Part shown: positions 33,528-42,868 of the stretch, piece after piece
How the letters are laid out: each line of letters begins with the position of its first letter
Position numbering within the stretch: position 1 is the first letter of the stretch
Origin: JANQIO01 sp038746745
GTDB lineage: Bacteria; Pseudomonadota; Gammaproteobacteria; Pseudomonadales; Halieaceae
Direction: 5' to 3'
Length of the DNA stretch: 64,000 nt
NCBI GenBank assembly: GCA_038746745.1
Contig: JBCDKJ010000007.1
Location: 22,195 to 86,194, forward strand
Translations under genes and position numbers: made by a program
The notes under the pieces: model-generated
The model's database searches: none
What the model saw: only the letters and a program-made list of their open reading frames with translations
What the model was told of the DNA's origin: nothing

Positions 33528-35417
33528 GTGCGTCTGAACTTCCTGCTACGCTCTCTGGCTGCCAGTACACTGACGTTCTTTGGACTTGTATCCACTTCGC
33601 TTGCCGCCCTGGATATCAGCAATCCTCAGATTGTTGAGGCCTTTGTGGATGGCGCAGTCACAGGCACCATGGACGCCAGTCACAGCCCGTCAGGCGTGGT
33701 GTTGGTCGTGAAAGACGGCCAGGTGATTCTTAGTAAAGGATATGGCTACCAGGATGTAGACAAAGGCATACCCGTGGATGCGGCCGACACGCTGTTTCGT
33801 CCCGGTTCTATCTCAAAGCTGTTTACCTGGGTCTCTGTTTTGCAGTTGGTTGAGCAAGGCAAGCTTAACCTTGATGAGGACGTAAACAGCTACCTGACGC
33901 AATTCCAGATTCCAGACGTTTGGCCGGACCAGCCTGTGACCCTGCGCCACATCATGACCCATACAGCAGGGTTTGAAGATGGCGGCCTGGGATATCTCAT
34001 CATTGAAGACCCGGAGCGTATTGTTCCGCTGGCCGAATCGCTGGAATACTACATGCCTGAGCGAGTGCGGCCGCCCGGCCAGTACATGGCCTACTCAAAC
34101 TGGGCCACAGCACTGGCAGGCCTTATCGTCGCCAACACCTCCGGCATGAACTTTAACGCGTACGTGCAGCAGCACATTTTTGACGTCCTCGGCATGACAC
34201 ACGCGAGCTTCCTAGAGCCGCTCCCCAGCAAGCTCGACGCATTGATGGCGAAGCGTTACCGCTTTTCTGGCGGCCGCTACGTAGAGCAACCCTATGAGAT
34301 AATTTCCAACTACGGCCCCGCCGGGGCGTTGGCAGCATCGGCCGGTGCTATGGCGAAATTTGGAGAGGCGTTATTAAACGGCGGCGCCATCGGAGAGCAG
34401 CGCATTCTGCAGCCGTCATCTGCCAGCCTGCTGCTGGACCCGCAATTCAGCCATGATCCGCGCATTCGAGGTATCGCCCTGGGCGGCATGATTTACAACT
34501 ACAACGGCATTGACGTCTCCGGCCACGGTGGAGCAACGCTTAGCTATATTTCGCATTTCGGTCTGTCACGGGAGGAGAATACTTTGTTCTTCTTCTCTTT
34601 TTCCGGTCCGGGCGCACGTGCGGTAAGAGGCCAGCTACTCGCCCCCTTTTACAACGCCTTCTTTCACCCAGACCAGGCGCCACGACCGACTGATGCAGCG
34701 CCCTCGCAGGATTTGGAGCGCTTCGCTGGCGAGTATCACAGCCGTCGCTCGTCCTATACAAAAATCGAGGCAATAGCGCGCTTGGCGCGCCCCCTACAGG
34801 TTGCGGTAACCGACGCAGGCACATTGCGCATAGGCGACCGCGAATACATGCAGGAGGATGAACGACTTTTTCGTGAAATCGGCGGGCAACGTCGCTATGC
34901 GTTTCAGGAGGATGAGACCGGCAATATCGTTGGCCTGAGCGCTGATGGACGCAGCGTAGCCCATCTGTATCGCCCGCCCTTTTATGAACGCAGTTCGCTG
35001 CTGACCCCACTTCTCGCCGTCAGCTTCCTGGTCTTTGTGGGTGTATTTTTGCGCACCGGCTATCAATGGCAGACCGTGAGAGCGCTTCGCAGCGAAGAGC
35101 GTGCAGCGGTCAATGCCTCCTTGTTCGTGGCCATCACCAACTGGGCCTTCGCCCTGTCCCTAGGCTATATGTTGATCACGGAGCAGGACAATTTGGCCAG
35201 CACACTTCCCGCCTATATGCCTGTGATCTTTCTATTCCCCGCAGCAGCAGTCGCTGCGGCCCTGTATCACGCTTACCACAGTTACCGCCTGTGGCGGATG
35301 GGCTACTGCGGCAACGCCTGGACGCGAGCGCGGTACAGCGTGATTACGCTGTGCGCACTGTTTACCGCGTGGTTTTATTTTCACTGGAATTTTGTGGGTT
35401 TCAACTACCTCTATTGA
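33528..35417 (+). CDS. Exported SxxK serine hydrolase with C-terminal 4-TM domain
   Basis: 629-aa protein. Signal peptide residues 1–26 (STSLAA). The beta-lactamase-like/PBP fold at about 35–370 has Ser94-I-S-Lys97, Tyr189-S-Asn191 and His333-G-G, the three class C motifs. A linker domain at about 395–480 is followed by four TM segments at about 488–625. The active site faces the periplasm. GTG 33528 is preceded by AAGAGGA at 7 nt. It diverges from the siderophore receptor across a Fur box, so iron-regulated processing of a siderophore or peptide is conceivable. It is a paralogue of the gene at 39146. Substrate unknown. Confidence 0.78.
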   Translation: MRLNFLLRSLAASTLTFFGLVSTSLAALDISNPQIVEAFVDGAVTGTMDASHSPSGVVLVVKDGQVILSKGYGYQDVDKGIPVDAADTLFRPGSISKLFTWVSVLQLVEQGKLNLDEDVNSYLTQFQIPDVWPDQPVTLRHIMTHTAGFEDGGLGYLIIEDPERIVPLAESLEYYMPERVRPPGQYMAYSNWATALAGLIVANTSGMNFNAYVQQHIFDVLGMTHASFLEPLPSKLDALMAKRYRFSGGRYVEQPYEIISNYGPAGALAASAGAMAKFGEALLNGGAIGEQRILQPSSASLLLDPQFSHDPRIRGIALGGMIYNYNGIDVSGHGGATLSYISHFGLSREENTLFFFSFSGPGARAVRGQLLAPFYNAFFHPDQAPRPTDAAPSQDLERFAGEYHSRRSSYTKIEAIARLARPLQVAVTDAGTLRIGDREYMQEDERLFREIGGQRRYAFQEDETGNIVGLSADGRSVAHLYRPPFYERSSLLTPLLAVSFLVFVGVFLRTGYQWQTVRALRSEERAAVNASLFVAITNWAFALSLGYMLITEQDNLASTLPAYMPVIFLFPAAAVAAALYHAYHSYRLWRMGYCGNAWTRARYSVITLCALFTAWFYFHWNFVGFNYLY

Positions 35418-35483
35418 TGACTGGCTTTAATAAATGATGCGCAATCATCTTAGCCTGAGCGCTGCTCTCGCCCTGAACAAAAG

Positions 35484-36593
35484 ATGAAACATCAATATCG
35501 CCTGTATGCCTGGGATGTCTCCCACTTCTCCGCGAAATTGCGGGGGTACCTGAATTTCAAGGGCTTGGACTTCGAGGAAAAACGCTGCTGGCTGTATGAC
35601 ATCGCCGTTCGCATTCCACGAAAAACTGGAGCTCGCGCCATGCCAGTGCTGCAGGTCGATACCGGTGAGTGGCTGGCAGATACACCTCTGATTATCGACA
35701 CACTGGAGCGTCGGCATCCGCAAACACCAATAGCGGCGAGCACACCGCGCCAGCGTATGGCTGCACTGTTAATTGAAAACTGGTTTGATGATGCCTGGCC
35801 CAAGGTATCTATACATACACGCTGGTCCTTCTCCGAAAACTGGGACAACATGCACCGCCACGTATGGTCAAAGTCGCTGGTACCTCTCGCTCCAGCGTTT
35901 GTGGGAGCGTGGTTTGCCGAACGGCTGGGCAAGGGTGGCATCAGCCGATCGCGGCCTACCCTCGGCGTTACCCCGGAACAGATACCGTTGCTGGAGCAGT
36001 GGACGCTGACCCATCTGGACGCACTCAACGCCCATTTTAAAGACCATCAGTACTTGCTGGGCAACAGGCCGACCATTGCAGACTACGCCTGCGTAGCGCC
36101 CATGTACCCCCATCTCAACAAAGACCCCTGGCCAAAAAGGGAATGGATGAATGCCCTGCCGGTGCTGCAGGCATGGATTGATCGCACCCATCAGGGACAT
36201 CCGGCTGCGGGCGAATTACTGCCGGGTGACCAGATTCCTCCAGGCCTGTCGACAATGATGTCAGCTATCTTCCATGAGTACCCGGTCTACCTGGAAAAAG
36301 CTGTCGGCCTGCTCAAACAAAAAGTCGCCAGGGACAAGTTGAGCGCCGGTGCAAGCCTTCCCCGCGTGCTGGGAACGGTCCGCTACCCCATGCTCGACGG
36401 TGAGTTCAGCAGTGCTGCCTTCACCTATTCCATCTGGCGCTCGCAGCGCGTGCAAAAGATCTATCGCTCATTGCCCGCCGACGCCCAACGCAGCGTCGGT
36501 GAATGGAGTACCAGTATGGGGCGACCTGATCTGTTCAGCATGGATTTGGGGCCGACGCTGGAGCGAGACGGCCTGAAGGCCAGGCTGGCTTGA
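35484..36593 (+). CDS. Glutathione S-transferase family protein, extended C-terminus
   Basis: 369-aa cytoplasmic protein. The N-terminal thioredoxin-fold half (about 1–85) shows YAWDVSHFSAKLRGYLNFKG, MPVLQVDTGEWLADTPLII with the cis-Pro. The helical GST C-domain is at about 95–240 (YLLGNRPTIADYACVAPMY). About 120 extra residues beyond a normal GST form an additional helical region. It lacks an obvious catalytic Cys or Ser at the N-terminal position. It follows the SxxK hydrolase by 66 bp on the same strand. The role is probably conjugation or reduction of a lipophilic substrate; this is not established. Confidence 0.75.
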   Translation: MKHQYRLYAWDVSHFSAKLRGYLNFKGLDFEEKRCWLYDIAVRIPRKTGARAMPVLQVDTGEWLADTPLIIDTLERRHPQTPIAASTPRQRMAALLIENWFDDAWPKVSIHTRWSFSENWDNMHRHVWSKSLVPLAPAFVGAWFAERLGKGGISRSRPTLGVTPEQIPLLEQWTLTHLDALNAHFKDHQYLLGNRPTIADYACVAPMYPHLNKDPWPKREWMNALPVLQAWIDRTHQGHPAAGELLPGDQIPPGLSTMMSAIFHEYPVYLEKAVGLLKQKVARDKLSAGASLPRVLGTVRYPMLDGEFSSAAFTYSIWRSQRVQKIYRSLPADAQRSVGEWSTSMGRPDLFSMDLGPTLERDGLKARLA

Positions 36594-36689
36594 TCGCCGC
36601 TGCCACCGCGCGCGGAGGCCCGTCTCAGGGTGCATATCCTCTATACTGCGCACATCGATGAACGTCCAGAGTAATGAGCGAAACACCAC

Positions 36690-37718
36690 GTGAGCTATAG
36701 CGCCTTACGACGCCTGCTGTTTTCCCTGCCGGAAGAGGTCGCTCATGACCTTTCCCTGTCTTCTCTGAAACTTCTGGAACGTGCGGGCCTGGGTGGCCTT
36801 GGCATGCCAACGGTAGACGAACTGCCGGTGGAAGTGATGGGTCTGCGCTTCCCCAACCCTGTAGGACTGGCAGCGGGGTTGGATAAAGATGCTCGCTACA
36901 TTGATGGTCTGGCGGCCCTGGGCTTTGGTTTTATCGAGGTCGGCACGGTGACTCCGGTGGGCCAGCCGGGCAATCCAAAACCACGCATGTTTCGGCTGCC
37001 GAGTTCACAGGCGCTGATTAATCGTATGGGCTTTAACAACGATGGACTGGATGCTTTGATTGAGCGCGTGCAGCAGGCCAGATTCAACGGTGTTCTGGGT
37101 ATTAACGTCGGCAAGAACAAAGCCACGCCCGACGGCGAAGCGCTTAAAGACTATTCGGCGTGCCTGAGGGCGGTGTACCCCCACGCAGACTATGTCACCG
37201 TGAACATCTCGTCGCCGAACACACCGGGGCTGCGGGACTTGCAGGCGGAAGACTCGCTAAAGGGTTTGCTGGAAGGCCTCAAGCAAGAGCACCGTCAACT
37301 GCGGGAGCAGCACGATAGCCACGTTCCACTGGTGGTGAAAATCGCGCCAGACATGACCGACGAGATCGTCGCAGCCACCGCAAACATACTGCTGGAGTAT
37401 GAGATTGAAGGCATCATCGTGACCAACACCACGGTGGCTCGAACCGCGGTGAGCCATGAGCAGCACGGTGCTGAAGTCGGCGGTTTGAGCGGCGCTCCGC
37501 TGCGGGAGGCCGCCGATCGTGTACTTGCCGTAGTATCCGACACTGTAGGGGATCGCATGGCAAAGATTGGCGTAGGCGGCATCATGTGCGGGGCAGATGC
37601 CCGGCGAAAGATGGAGCTTGGTGCTGATCTTGTGCAGATCTATACGGGCTTTATCTACAACGGCCCGGGCTTGATTGCCGACGCGGTTCGCTGCATTGGA
37701 GAAAAGCCCTCGGCGTAG
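36690..37718 (+). CDS. pyrD: Dihydroorotate dehydrogenase (quinone), class 2
   Basis: 342-aa FMN enzyme that oxidises dihydroorotate to orotate using membrane quinone, the fourth step of pyrimidine synthesis. The N-terminal helical hairpin for membrane association (residues 4–35) is present. FMN and substrate segments are NPVGLAAGLDKDA (56–68), EVGTVTPVGQPGNPKPR (83–99), NRMGFNNDG (111–119) and NISSPNTPGLR with catalytic Ser175, all class 2 signatures. GTG start at 36690 with no strong ribosome binding site. It is a housekeeping gene inside an otherwise accessory region. Confidence 0.97.
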   Translation: MSYSALRRLLFSLPEEVAHDLSLSSLKLLERAGLGGLGMPTVDELPVEVMGLRFPNPVGLAAGLDKDARYIDGLAALGFGFIEVGTVTPVGQPGNPKPRMFRLPSSQALINRMGFNNDGLDALIERVQQARFNGVLGINVGKNKATPDGEALKDYSACLRAVYPHADYVTVNISSPNTPGLRDLQAEDSLKGLLEGLKQEHRQLREQHDSHVPLVVKIAPDMTDEIVAATANILLEYEIEGIIVTNTTVARTAVSHEQHGAEVGGLSGAPLREAADRVLAVVSDTVGDRMAKIGVGGIMCGADARRKMELGADLVQIYTGFIYNGPGLIADAVRCIGEKPSA

Positions 37719-37736
37719 CGCGAGACGCCGGTCTTT

Positions 37737-38894
37737 TCAGCGATACCGCAGCATACCCTCGTTGAGTTGTGACAGCTCAGTGACGCCCAGCAGCTTCATA
37801 TCCCTTTCGATCTCCGCTCGCATATTTCCCAGCGCCCGCTCCACCCCCGCCTGACCAGCTGCAGCAAGCGCATATAAATACATGCGCCCGCCAGAGCAGG
37901 CTTTCGCTCCCGCCGCCAGCGCCTTCAGAACGTGGGTGCCGCGACGAATGCCGCCGTCCAAAATCACTTCGATATCGTCGCCTACCGCATCGGTAATCTC
38001 TTTGATTTGATCAAAGGGTGACCGACTGCCATCGAGCTGTCGGCCGCCGTGATTAGACACCATAATCGCGGAAGCACCGATGTCGACCGCCTTGCGCGCG
38101 TCGGCCACACTCATGATGCCCTTCAGACAGAAAATGCCATTCCAGTCTCGACACAGTGCCTCAGCGTCGCTCCAGTCCATGGACTGATCCAGCATCGTGG
38201 TGATGTAGTCGCCCACAGTAACGGCGACATTAGAACCCTCCGCCACATGGTTTTTGAGTTCAGCCAACTCAAAAGGCTCACCGAAGAGATAGTTCAGCGC
38301 CCATTGCGGGTGTAGTGCAAAGGACAGCAAGCTCGATGGCGTTAAGCGCAAGGGTGACGTGAAACCGGTATACAAATCTCGCTCGCGGTTGCCACCGGTA
38401 ATGGTATCAACCGTGAGCGTCAGAATGTCGAAGTGCGCCGCCTTGGCGCTCTCCATCAGTACCTGATTCAGTCCCCGATCTTTGTGGAAGTAAAACTGGA
38501 ACATCTTGGGTGTGGAGATCAGAGAACCAACCTCCTCCAGGCTCACGGTGCTCAGGGACGAGACGCCGAACAGCGTGCCATACTTTTCGGCCGCGCGCGC
38601 CACTGCTCGCTCTCCCTCGTGATGAAAGAGGCGCTGTAGCGCCGTTGGCGAACAGAACAGCGGCATCGCCAGGTCCTGACCCAGAACACGCGTTGTTAGG
38701 TCGACGTGCTCTACACCCGCCAGCACGTTGGGTACGAGATCGCAGGTTTCAAAAGCGTCGGTATTTCGGCGATAGCTTAATTCGTCGTCTGCCGCGCCAT
38801 CTATGTAGTGAAAAATAGGGCCAGGTATCCGCCGCTTGGCCAAGCGGCGCAGGTCTTTGACGTTATGGCAGTTTTCGAGGCCTCTACCCATCAC
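37737..38894 (-). CDS. FMN-dependent alpha-hydroxy-acid dehydrogenase (LldD-like)
   Basis: 385-aa TIM-barrel flavoenzyme that oxidises an L-2-hydroxy acid such as lactate to the 2-oxo acid. Seen are the N-terminal DLRRLAKRRIPGPIFHYIDGAADDE region, the catalytic His in SNHGGRQLDGS and the FMN phosphate-binding DGGIRRGTHVLKALAAGA. It is convergent with pyrD (18 bp apart). Homologues are membrane-associated L-lactate dehydrogenases or other glycolate oxidase-like enzymes. The substrate is not defined. ATG codons at 38894 and 38891 are both possible. Confidence 0.88.
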   Translation of the reverse strand: MMGRGLENCHNVKDLRRLAKRRIPGPIFHYIDGAADDELSYRRNTDAFETCDLVPNVLAGVEHVDLTTRVLGQDLAMPLFCSPTALQRLFHHEGERAVARAAEKYGTLFGVSSLSTVSLEEVGSLISTPKMFQFYFHKDRGLNQVLMESAKAAHFDILTLTVDTITGGNRERDLYTGFTSPLRLTPSSLLSFALHPQWALNYLFGEPFELAELKNHVAEGSNVAVTVGDYITTMLDQSMDWSDAEALCRDWNGIFCLKGIMSVADARKAVDIGASAIMVSNHGGRQLDGSRSPFDQIKEITDAVGDDIEVILDGGIRRGTHVLKALAAGAKACSGGRMYLYALAAAGQAGVERALGNMRAEIERDMKLLGVTELSQLNEGMLRYR

Positions 38895-39145
38895 GACGCT
38901 ATCACCGTGGTCAATTCCTCGTGTTTACGTGATAGATACGATGCGCTGGCAGCGCGCTGATCAATAGTTTCCAAGGCTTTCATCCGCGAGTATTTGCCTA
39001 AAAGGATAATGTACATCAGCAGGCATTTCCGCTACTCCTGAAAACGTTTTCCCAGCCGCCCCTACCATCCAATCTTTGAGCTTTCACCAGTCCCACTATC
39101 GGTATATGCTTTTCTCTTGATATAAAGATAAATTGAGGAATGCCG

Positions 39146-41059
39146 ATGTTCACGCGCTGGTGCAGGTCTTTTGGGTTCGCTGCCGCAGGTCTGACATGGC
39201 TTGTCTTTGCCGCTGCCTCCCTGGGGGCGAGTGCCGCCCAGGATGCCTCCTGGACTGAAAACGTTACCACGGACGCCGTGCGTGAGTGGGCCGATGCCTA
39301 CTTTACCGATGCTCTGGATAAAGAAGATATCCAGGGCGGGGCGATCGCGGTGGTCAAAGATGGCGACGTACTGTTTCAGCAAGGCTATGGCTATGCAGAC
39401 GTCGTTCGCGGCGTCAAAGCGGATGCGTCGACGGTGTTCAGAAGCGCCTCGGTGAATAAGCTGTTTACCGCTATTTCTATTCTGCAACTGGTAGAGCGCG
39501 GTCTCATCGATCTGGATGATGAGATCAATGAGCACATTTCCAGCGCGAAAATCGCGACACCAATGGGCCGTACCACCATTCGGCATCTGATTACCCACAC
39601 CGCGGGTTTCGATGAGGGATTCCGGGCAACGTTTGTTGCTGAGCCTAGGCTGGAGAAATCCAACGCTGCGTACCTGCAGCAGTACCCACGTATTCAGGTT
39701 CGCCCGCCGGGCGAGACCATTACCTACTCAAACTTTGGCATGGGGCTGGCGGGGATGGTAATCCAGGACGTCAGCGGCATGACCTACGGTGACTACGTTC
39801 GGCAAAACGTTTTCCAACCGCTGGGAATGGACGGCGTTACGGTTGAATTCCCTGGCAAACTCAGAGAAGACCGTGCCAGAGAACACATGATGCAGGATGG
39901 CGTTGCGGTACCACGGCCCTTTTACTACAAGGCACCCTTCTACCTCAGCTCTGGGGGTTTCTACTTCTCAGCAAACGATATGGCCCTGTTCATGAATGCT
40001 GTGCTGTCGCGGTCCGGCCAGTTGCTGGCACCAGACAGTTGGGAAGCCGCCCTGACGCTGCAGAAGCGATCAGGTGAAGGACTGGGCGGTGGAATCGGCT
40101 ACGGTTTCTGGATTTACGAACCCGAAAAGGACGCTCAGGGCCAGATACGTGAGCCTGGTCGCGCCAGCATTGCCGGGCACGGCGGCGACACATCGGGTTT
40201 CAAGACGCGTGTATACCTGTTTCCTAACGAACGGATTGGGCTGTTCTATGCGCTGGTGGATAGCAGCTACGGTGTTTTACAGGGCTCCAGCAATTATGAA
40301 GACAGCGTGATCTCCACCAGCTTTGCCGACACTTTCCGCGGGTTCAGCAGGGCGCCAGACTACAACGCAGCCGACGGCCCCGAGCTCGAGGCATTTACTG
40401 GAGCCTTCCTCACCAATCGCCGCTCCTTCGCTGGCCCGGAGTACTTTCTAGGCTCACTCTTTACCAGGCCCGCACACGTGACTCTTAAAGAGGGCCGGTT
40501 ATTCTGGAATGACGAACCGATGCGCCGTATTGGTGAACGCTCCTTCGCCCTGGCGCGAGAGTCAGGTCCGGAGCAAGTCATCGGATTCCGGGACGACTTG
40601 CAGGTGGTATACACCAGCGTCAGCTCGAGTTTGAACCGTATCTCGCCATTACACCCTGCCAATTATCTGCTGTGGGTGTTCCTCGCGGGTGTTCTTCTTG
40701 CACTGAGTATTGCAGTCACCGCACTGATCAGAGGCGTAAAGCACTTCGCTCGGGTCGATGGACTCTTATGTGGTATCGCTGCGCTAATCATTCTGGTGTT
40801 TTTTACGCCAGTTATTGGTTTTTTGCTGGGCGCACATCCGCGCGCGGAGTCTTTGCACTATCCAGTACAAAGCGGCCTCGCGTGGCTCTGCCTGTTCGGC
40901 ACCGCTGCCGCCGCCTATCTGCTATACCAGCGGTTTTCTGCGGCTAAGAGCGAAGCCCACGATGACTCGGGCGTATTTCTGAAGTCCCGGCTGGCGTCGC
41001 TGAGCGGGGCTGCCGTCGTCGTGGTGTTATTTGTGGCGTACGATGTGATTCGACTGTGA
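39146..41059 (+). CDS. Exported SxxK serine hydrolase with C-terminal TM domain (paralogue of 33528)
   Basis: 637-aa protein with a signal peptide (about 1–31, LGASAA). Catalytic motifs are Ser102-V-N-Lys105, Tyr194-S-Asn and HGG in IAGHGGDTSGF. The N-terminal catalytic domain, middle domain and C-terminal cluster of TM segments (about 505–637) are co-linear with the protein at 33528. ATG 39146 is preferred over 39140, since GAGG at 39135–39138 is 7 nt from it but only 1 nt from the other. It may act on an amide or ester bond at the periplasmic face. It is convergent with the D-aminoacylase-like lipoprotein, the last gene of the following operon. Confidence 0.77.
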   Translation: MFTRWCRSFGFAAAGLTWLVFAAASLGASAAQDASWTENVTTDAVREWADAYFTDALDKEDIQGGAIAVVKDGDVLFQQGYGYADVVRGVKADASTVFRSASVNKLFTAISILQLVERGLIDLDDEINEHISSAKIATPMGRTTIRHLITHTAGFDEGFRATFVAEPRLEKSNAAYLQQYPRIQVRPPGETITYSNFGMGLAGMVIQDVSGMTYGDYVRQNVFQPLGMDGVTVEFPGKLREDRAREHMMQDGVAVPRPFYYKAPFYLSSGGFYFSANDMALFMNAVLSRSGQLLAPDSWEAALTLQKRSGEGLGGGIGYGFWIYEPEKDAQGQIREPGRASIAGHGGDTSGFKTRVYLFPNERIGLFYALVDSSYGVLQGSSNYEDSVISTSFADTFRGFSRAPDYNAADGPELEAFTGAFLTNRRSFAGPEYFLGSLFTRPAHVTLKEGRLFWNDEPMRRIGERSFALARESGPEQVIGFRDDLQVVYTSVSSSLNRISPLHPANYLLWVFLAGVLLALSIAVTALIRGVKHFARVDGLLCGIAALIILVFFTPVIGFLLGAHPRAESLHYPVQSGLAWLCLFGTAAAAYLLYQRFSAAKSEAHDDSGVFLKSRLASLSGAAVVVVLFVAYDVIRL

Positions 41060-41153
41060 CGCGATGGCCGCGAACGATCAGAATGTCATCCCCAAGGACG
41101 TGGCTAGCGCAGCTTAGTGGCCCGCGAGCAGGCGTACTGGCTGAAGCTTTGCT

Positions 41154-42842
41154 TCAGCCTTCGCGCTGATAGCCGGGCCCGCGCACGAAGCGCCCCTCAA
41201 ACACAGCATTGTGTTCACCGTTTTTCAGGGTGTGGCCGCCGTTCACAAAGACGTGCTCTACGCCAGTGGCAAACTGGTTTGGCTGCTTGAAGGTGGCGTG
41301 GTCCTGAATGGTACCGGCATCGAACACCACAATATCTGCATAAGCCCCCTCGACCAAACGTCCGCGATCCTTGAGCTTCAAATTGTCTGCCGGTAGCGAC
41401 GTTAACCTGCGCACGGCATCTGGCAGGCTGATCACCTCATCGTCTCTGACATACTTGGCCAGGAGTCTGGCAAACGTACCAAAACCTCGCGGATGCGACT
41501 TGAGTGATGCCGCGAGGTCGCTGGGGGCGCCCGCGTCGCTGTTCAGGGCCACCCAGGGCTTGCGAATCTGTTTAACCACATTGTCTTCCGTCATCAGAAA
41601 GTAGATGCAGAACACCCGCTTGCCCTCGGCCTCAAGAATATTCAGGATCGTGTCCGGCTCGCTGGTGCCCTTGGCCTCTGCTATCTCGGCCACTGTCTTG
41701 CCCACGTACTCACCAAATTCGGACGACTCCACATCGATCACCATAATGCCCTCGCCGCCCCCGGCCTGCAGATACATCTGCTCCCAGGAATCATCAGGCG
41801 TCGTCATCGCCAGAATGAGTTCTTCCCGCTGCTTGGGGTTCTTAATCTTCGCCAGCAATTGGCTATAGCCACCTTCCTGACTGCTGGGGGGCAACGTGGA
41901 ATCCAGCCCGGTGCCTGCAGCCACGTACATGTACATATCGGCTGTAATGTTGAGCCCCTCCGCACGGGCCTCCTCGATTTTCTGTAGCGCCAGATCCATC
42001 TTGTACCAGTTCTGATAGCCCGCCGCCTTCAGATGATAGATGTTGGCGTCCACGCCCGCCTCACGCGAGATATGAATCACCTCGTCGATGGCTTCTAGCA
42101 GCGCATTCGCTTCGGAGCGCATATGGGAGGTGTAGAGCCCGCCATACTCTCCAACCACTTCCGCCAGGGCCGTGAGGTCTTCGGTACTGGCGAAAAAGCC
42201 GGGTGGATAGATCAGGCTGGTGCCCAGGCCCATGGCACCCTCTTCCATCGCGATGCGCACGTCCTCCCGCATCGCCGCAAGCTCGTCCGCTGTCGGCGCA
42301 CGATCAACAAAACCCAGATGTTTCATTCGAATGGTGGCACCGCCAACAAAGGACGCGATGTTCAGCGAAACGCCCTTTTTCTCCATCAGCCATAGCGCCT
42401 GCCCCAGGGTGCGCCAGGGCAGGAAAGGAATATTGATACCGGCTAGCTCCTTGATCTGCTGGATCATGGCTGGCGATGTCGGCCCGAGTGAGGTGCCCTC
42501 GCCAAATACCTCCAGCGTCACACCCTGTTTAAGATCGCTCATGCCCCGTCCGTCGATGATCAGGTCGAGGGCACCCCAGCTCAGCATATTGATAAAGCCT
42601 GGTGATACGGCTTTGCCGCGCGCGTCGACAAGGATGCCGGCCTCAGCTCCGCTTAAATCACCAATCTTTGCAATCCGGTCATCAACAATACCGATATCAG
42701 CAACGAAACCCGGGCCGCCGCTACCGTCATAGACAGTGCCGCCCGTGATCACTGCATCAAAGCTTGTTTCACCGTCTGGCTTCGAGCACGCGGCCAAAAT
42801 CGCAGCCGATAGCGCTATAAGCAGGATTTTTCGCTGCTGCAT
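41154..42842 (-). CDS. D-aminoacylase-like amidohydrolase, lipoprotein, divergent metal site
   Basis: About 562-aa amidohydrolase-superfamily protein, last gene of a five-gene operon. A lipoprotein signal ends in ILAAC (Cys19), so it is likely anchored in the periplasm or outer membrane. The overall pattern is N-acyl-D-amino-acid deacylase: VITGGTVYDGSG start, TSHMRSE and NIYHLKAAG His segments, SDAGAPSD. The usual HxH after PGF is replaced by NMLSW (residues 85–89), and the metal Cys of the GNCG motif is replaced by Glu in FGEG (113–116). GTG 42863 is an alternative start with AGGAG close by, but ATG 42842 gives the cleaner lipoprotein signal. Confidence 0.75.
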   Translation of the reverse strand: MQQRKILLIALSAAILAACSKPDGETSFDAVITGGTVYDGSGGPGFVADIGIVDDRIAKIGDLSGAEAGILVDARGKAVSPGFINMLSWGALDLIIDGRGMSDLKQGVTLEVFGEGTSLGPTSPAMIQQIKELAGINIPFLPWRTLGQALWLMEKKGVSLNIASFVGGATIRMKHLGFVDRAPTADELAAMREDVRIAMEEGAMGLGTSLIYPPGFFASTEDLTALAEVVGEYGGLYTSHMRSEANALLEAIDEVIHISREAGVDANIYHLKAAGYQNWYKMDLALQKIEEARAEGLNITADMYMYVAAGTGLDSTLPPSSQEGGYSQLLAKIKNPKQREELILAMTTPDDSWEQMYLQAGGGEGIMVIDVESSEFGEYVGKTVAEIAEAKGTSEPDTILNILEAEGKRVFCIYFLMTEDNVVKQIRKPWVALNSDAGAPSDLAASLKSHPRGFGTFARLLAKYVRDDEVISLPDAVRRLTSLPADNLKLKDRGRLVEGAYADIVVFDAGTIQDHATFKQPNQFATGVEHVFVNGGHTLKNGEHNAVFEGRFVRGPGYQREG

Positions 42843-42868
42843 ATTGGGTATCACCCTTTTCACTTCTC

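Noticed and set aside
33316..33537. 73-codon open frame before the SxxK hydrolase
   Set aside because: It starts inside the Fur box, overlaps the real start at 33528, has no ribosome binding site and no family resemblance.
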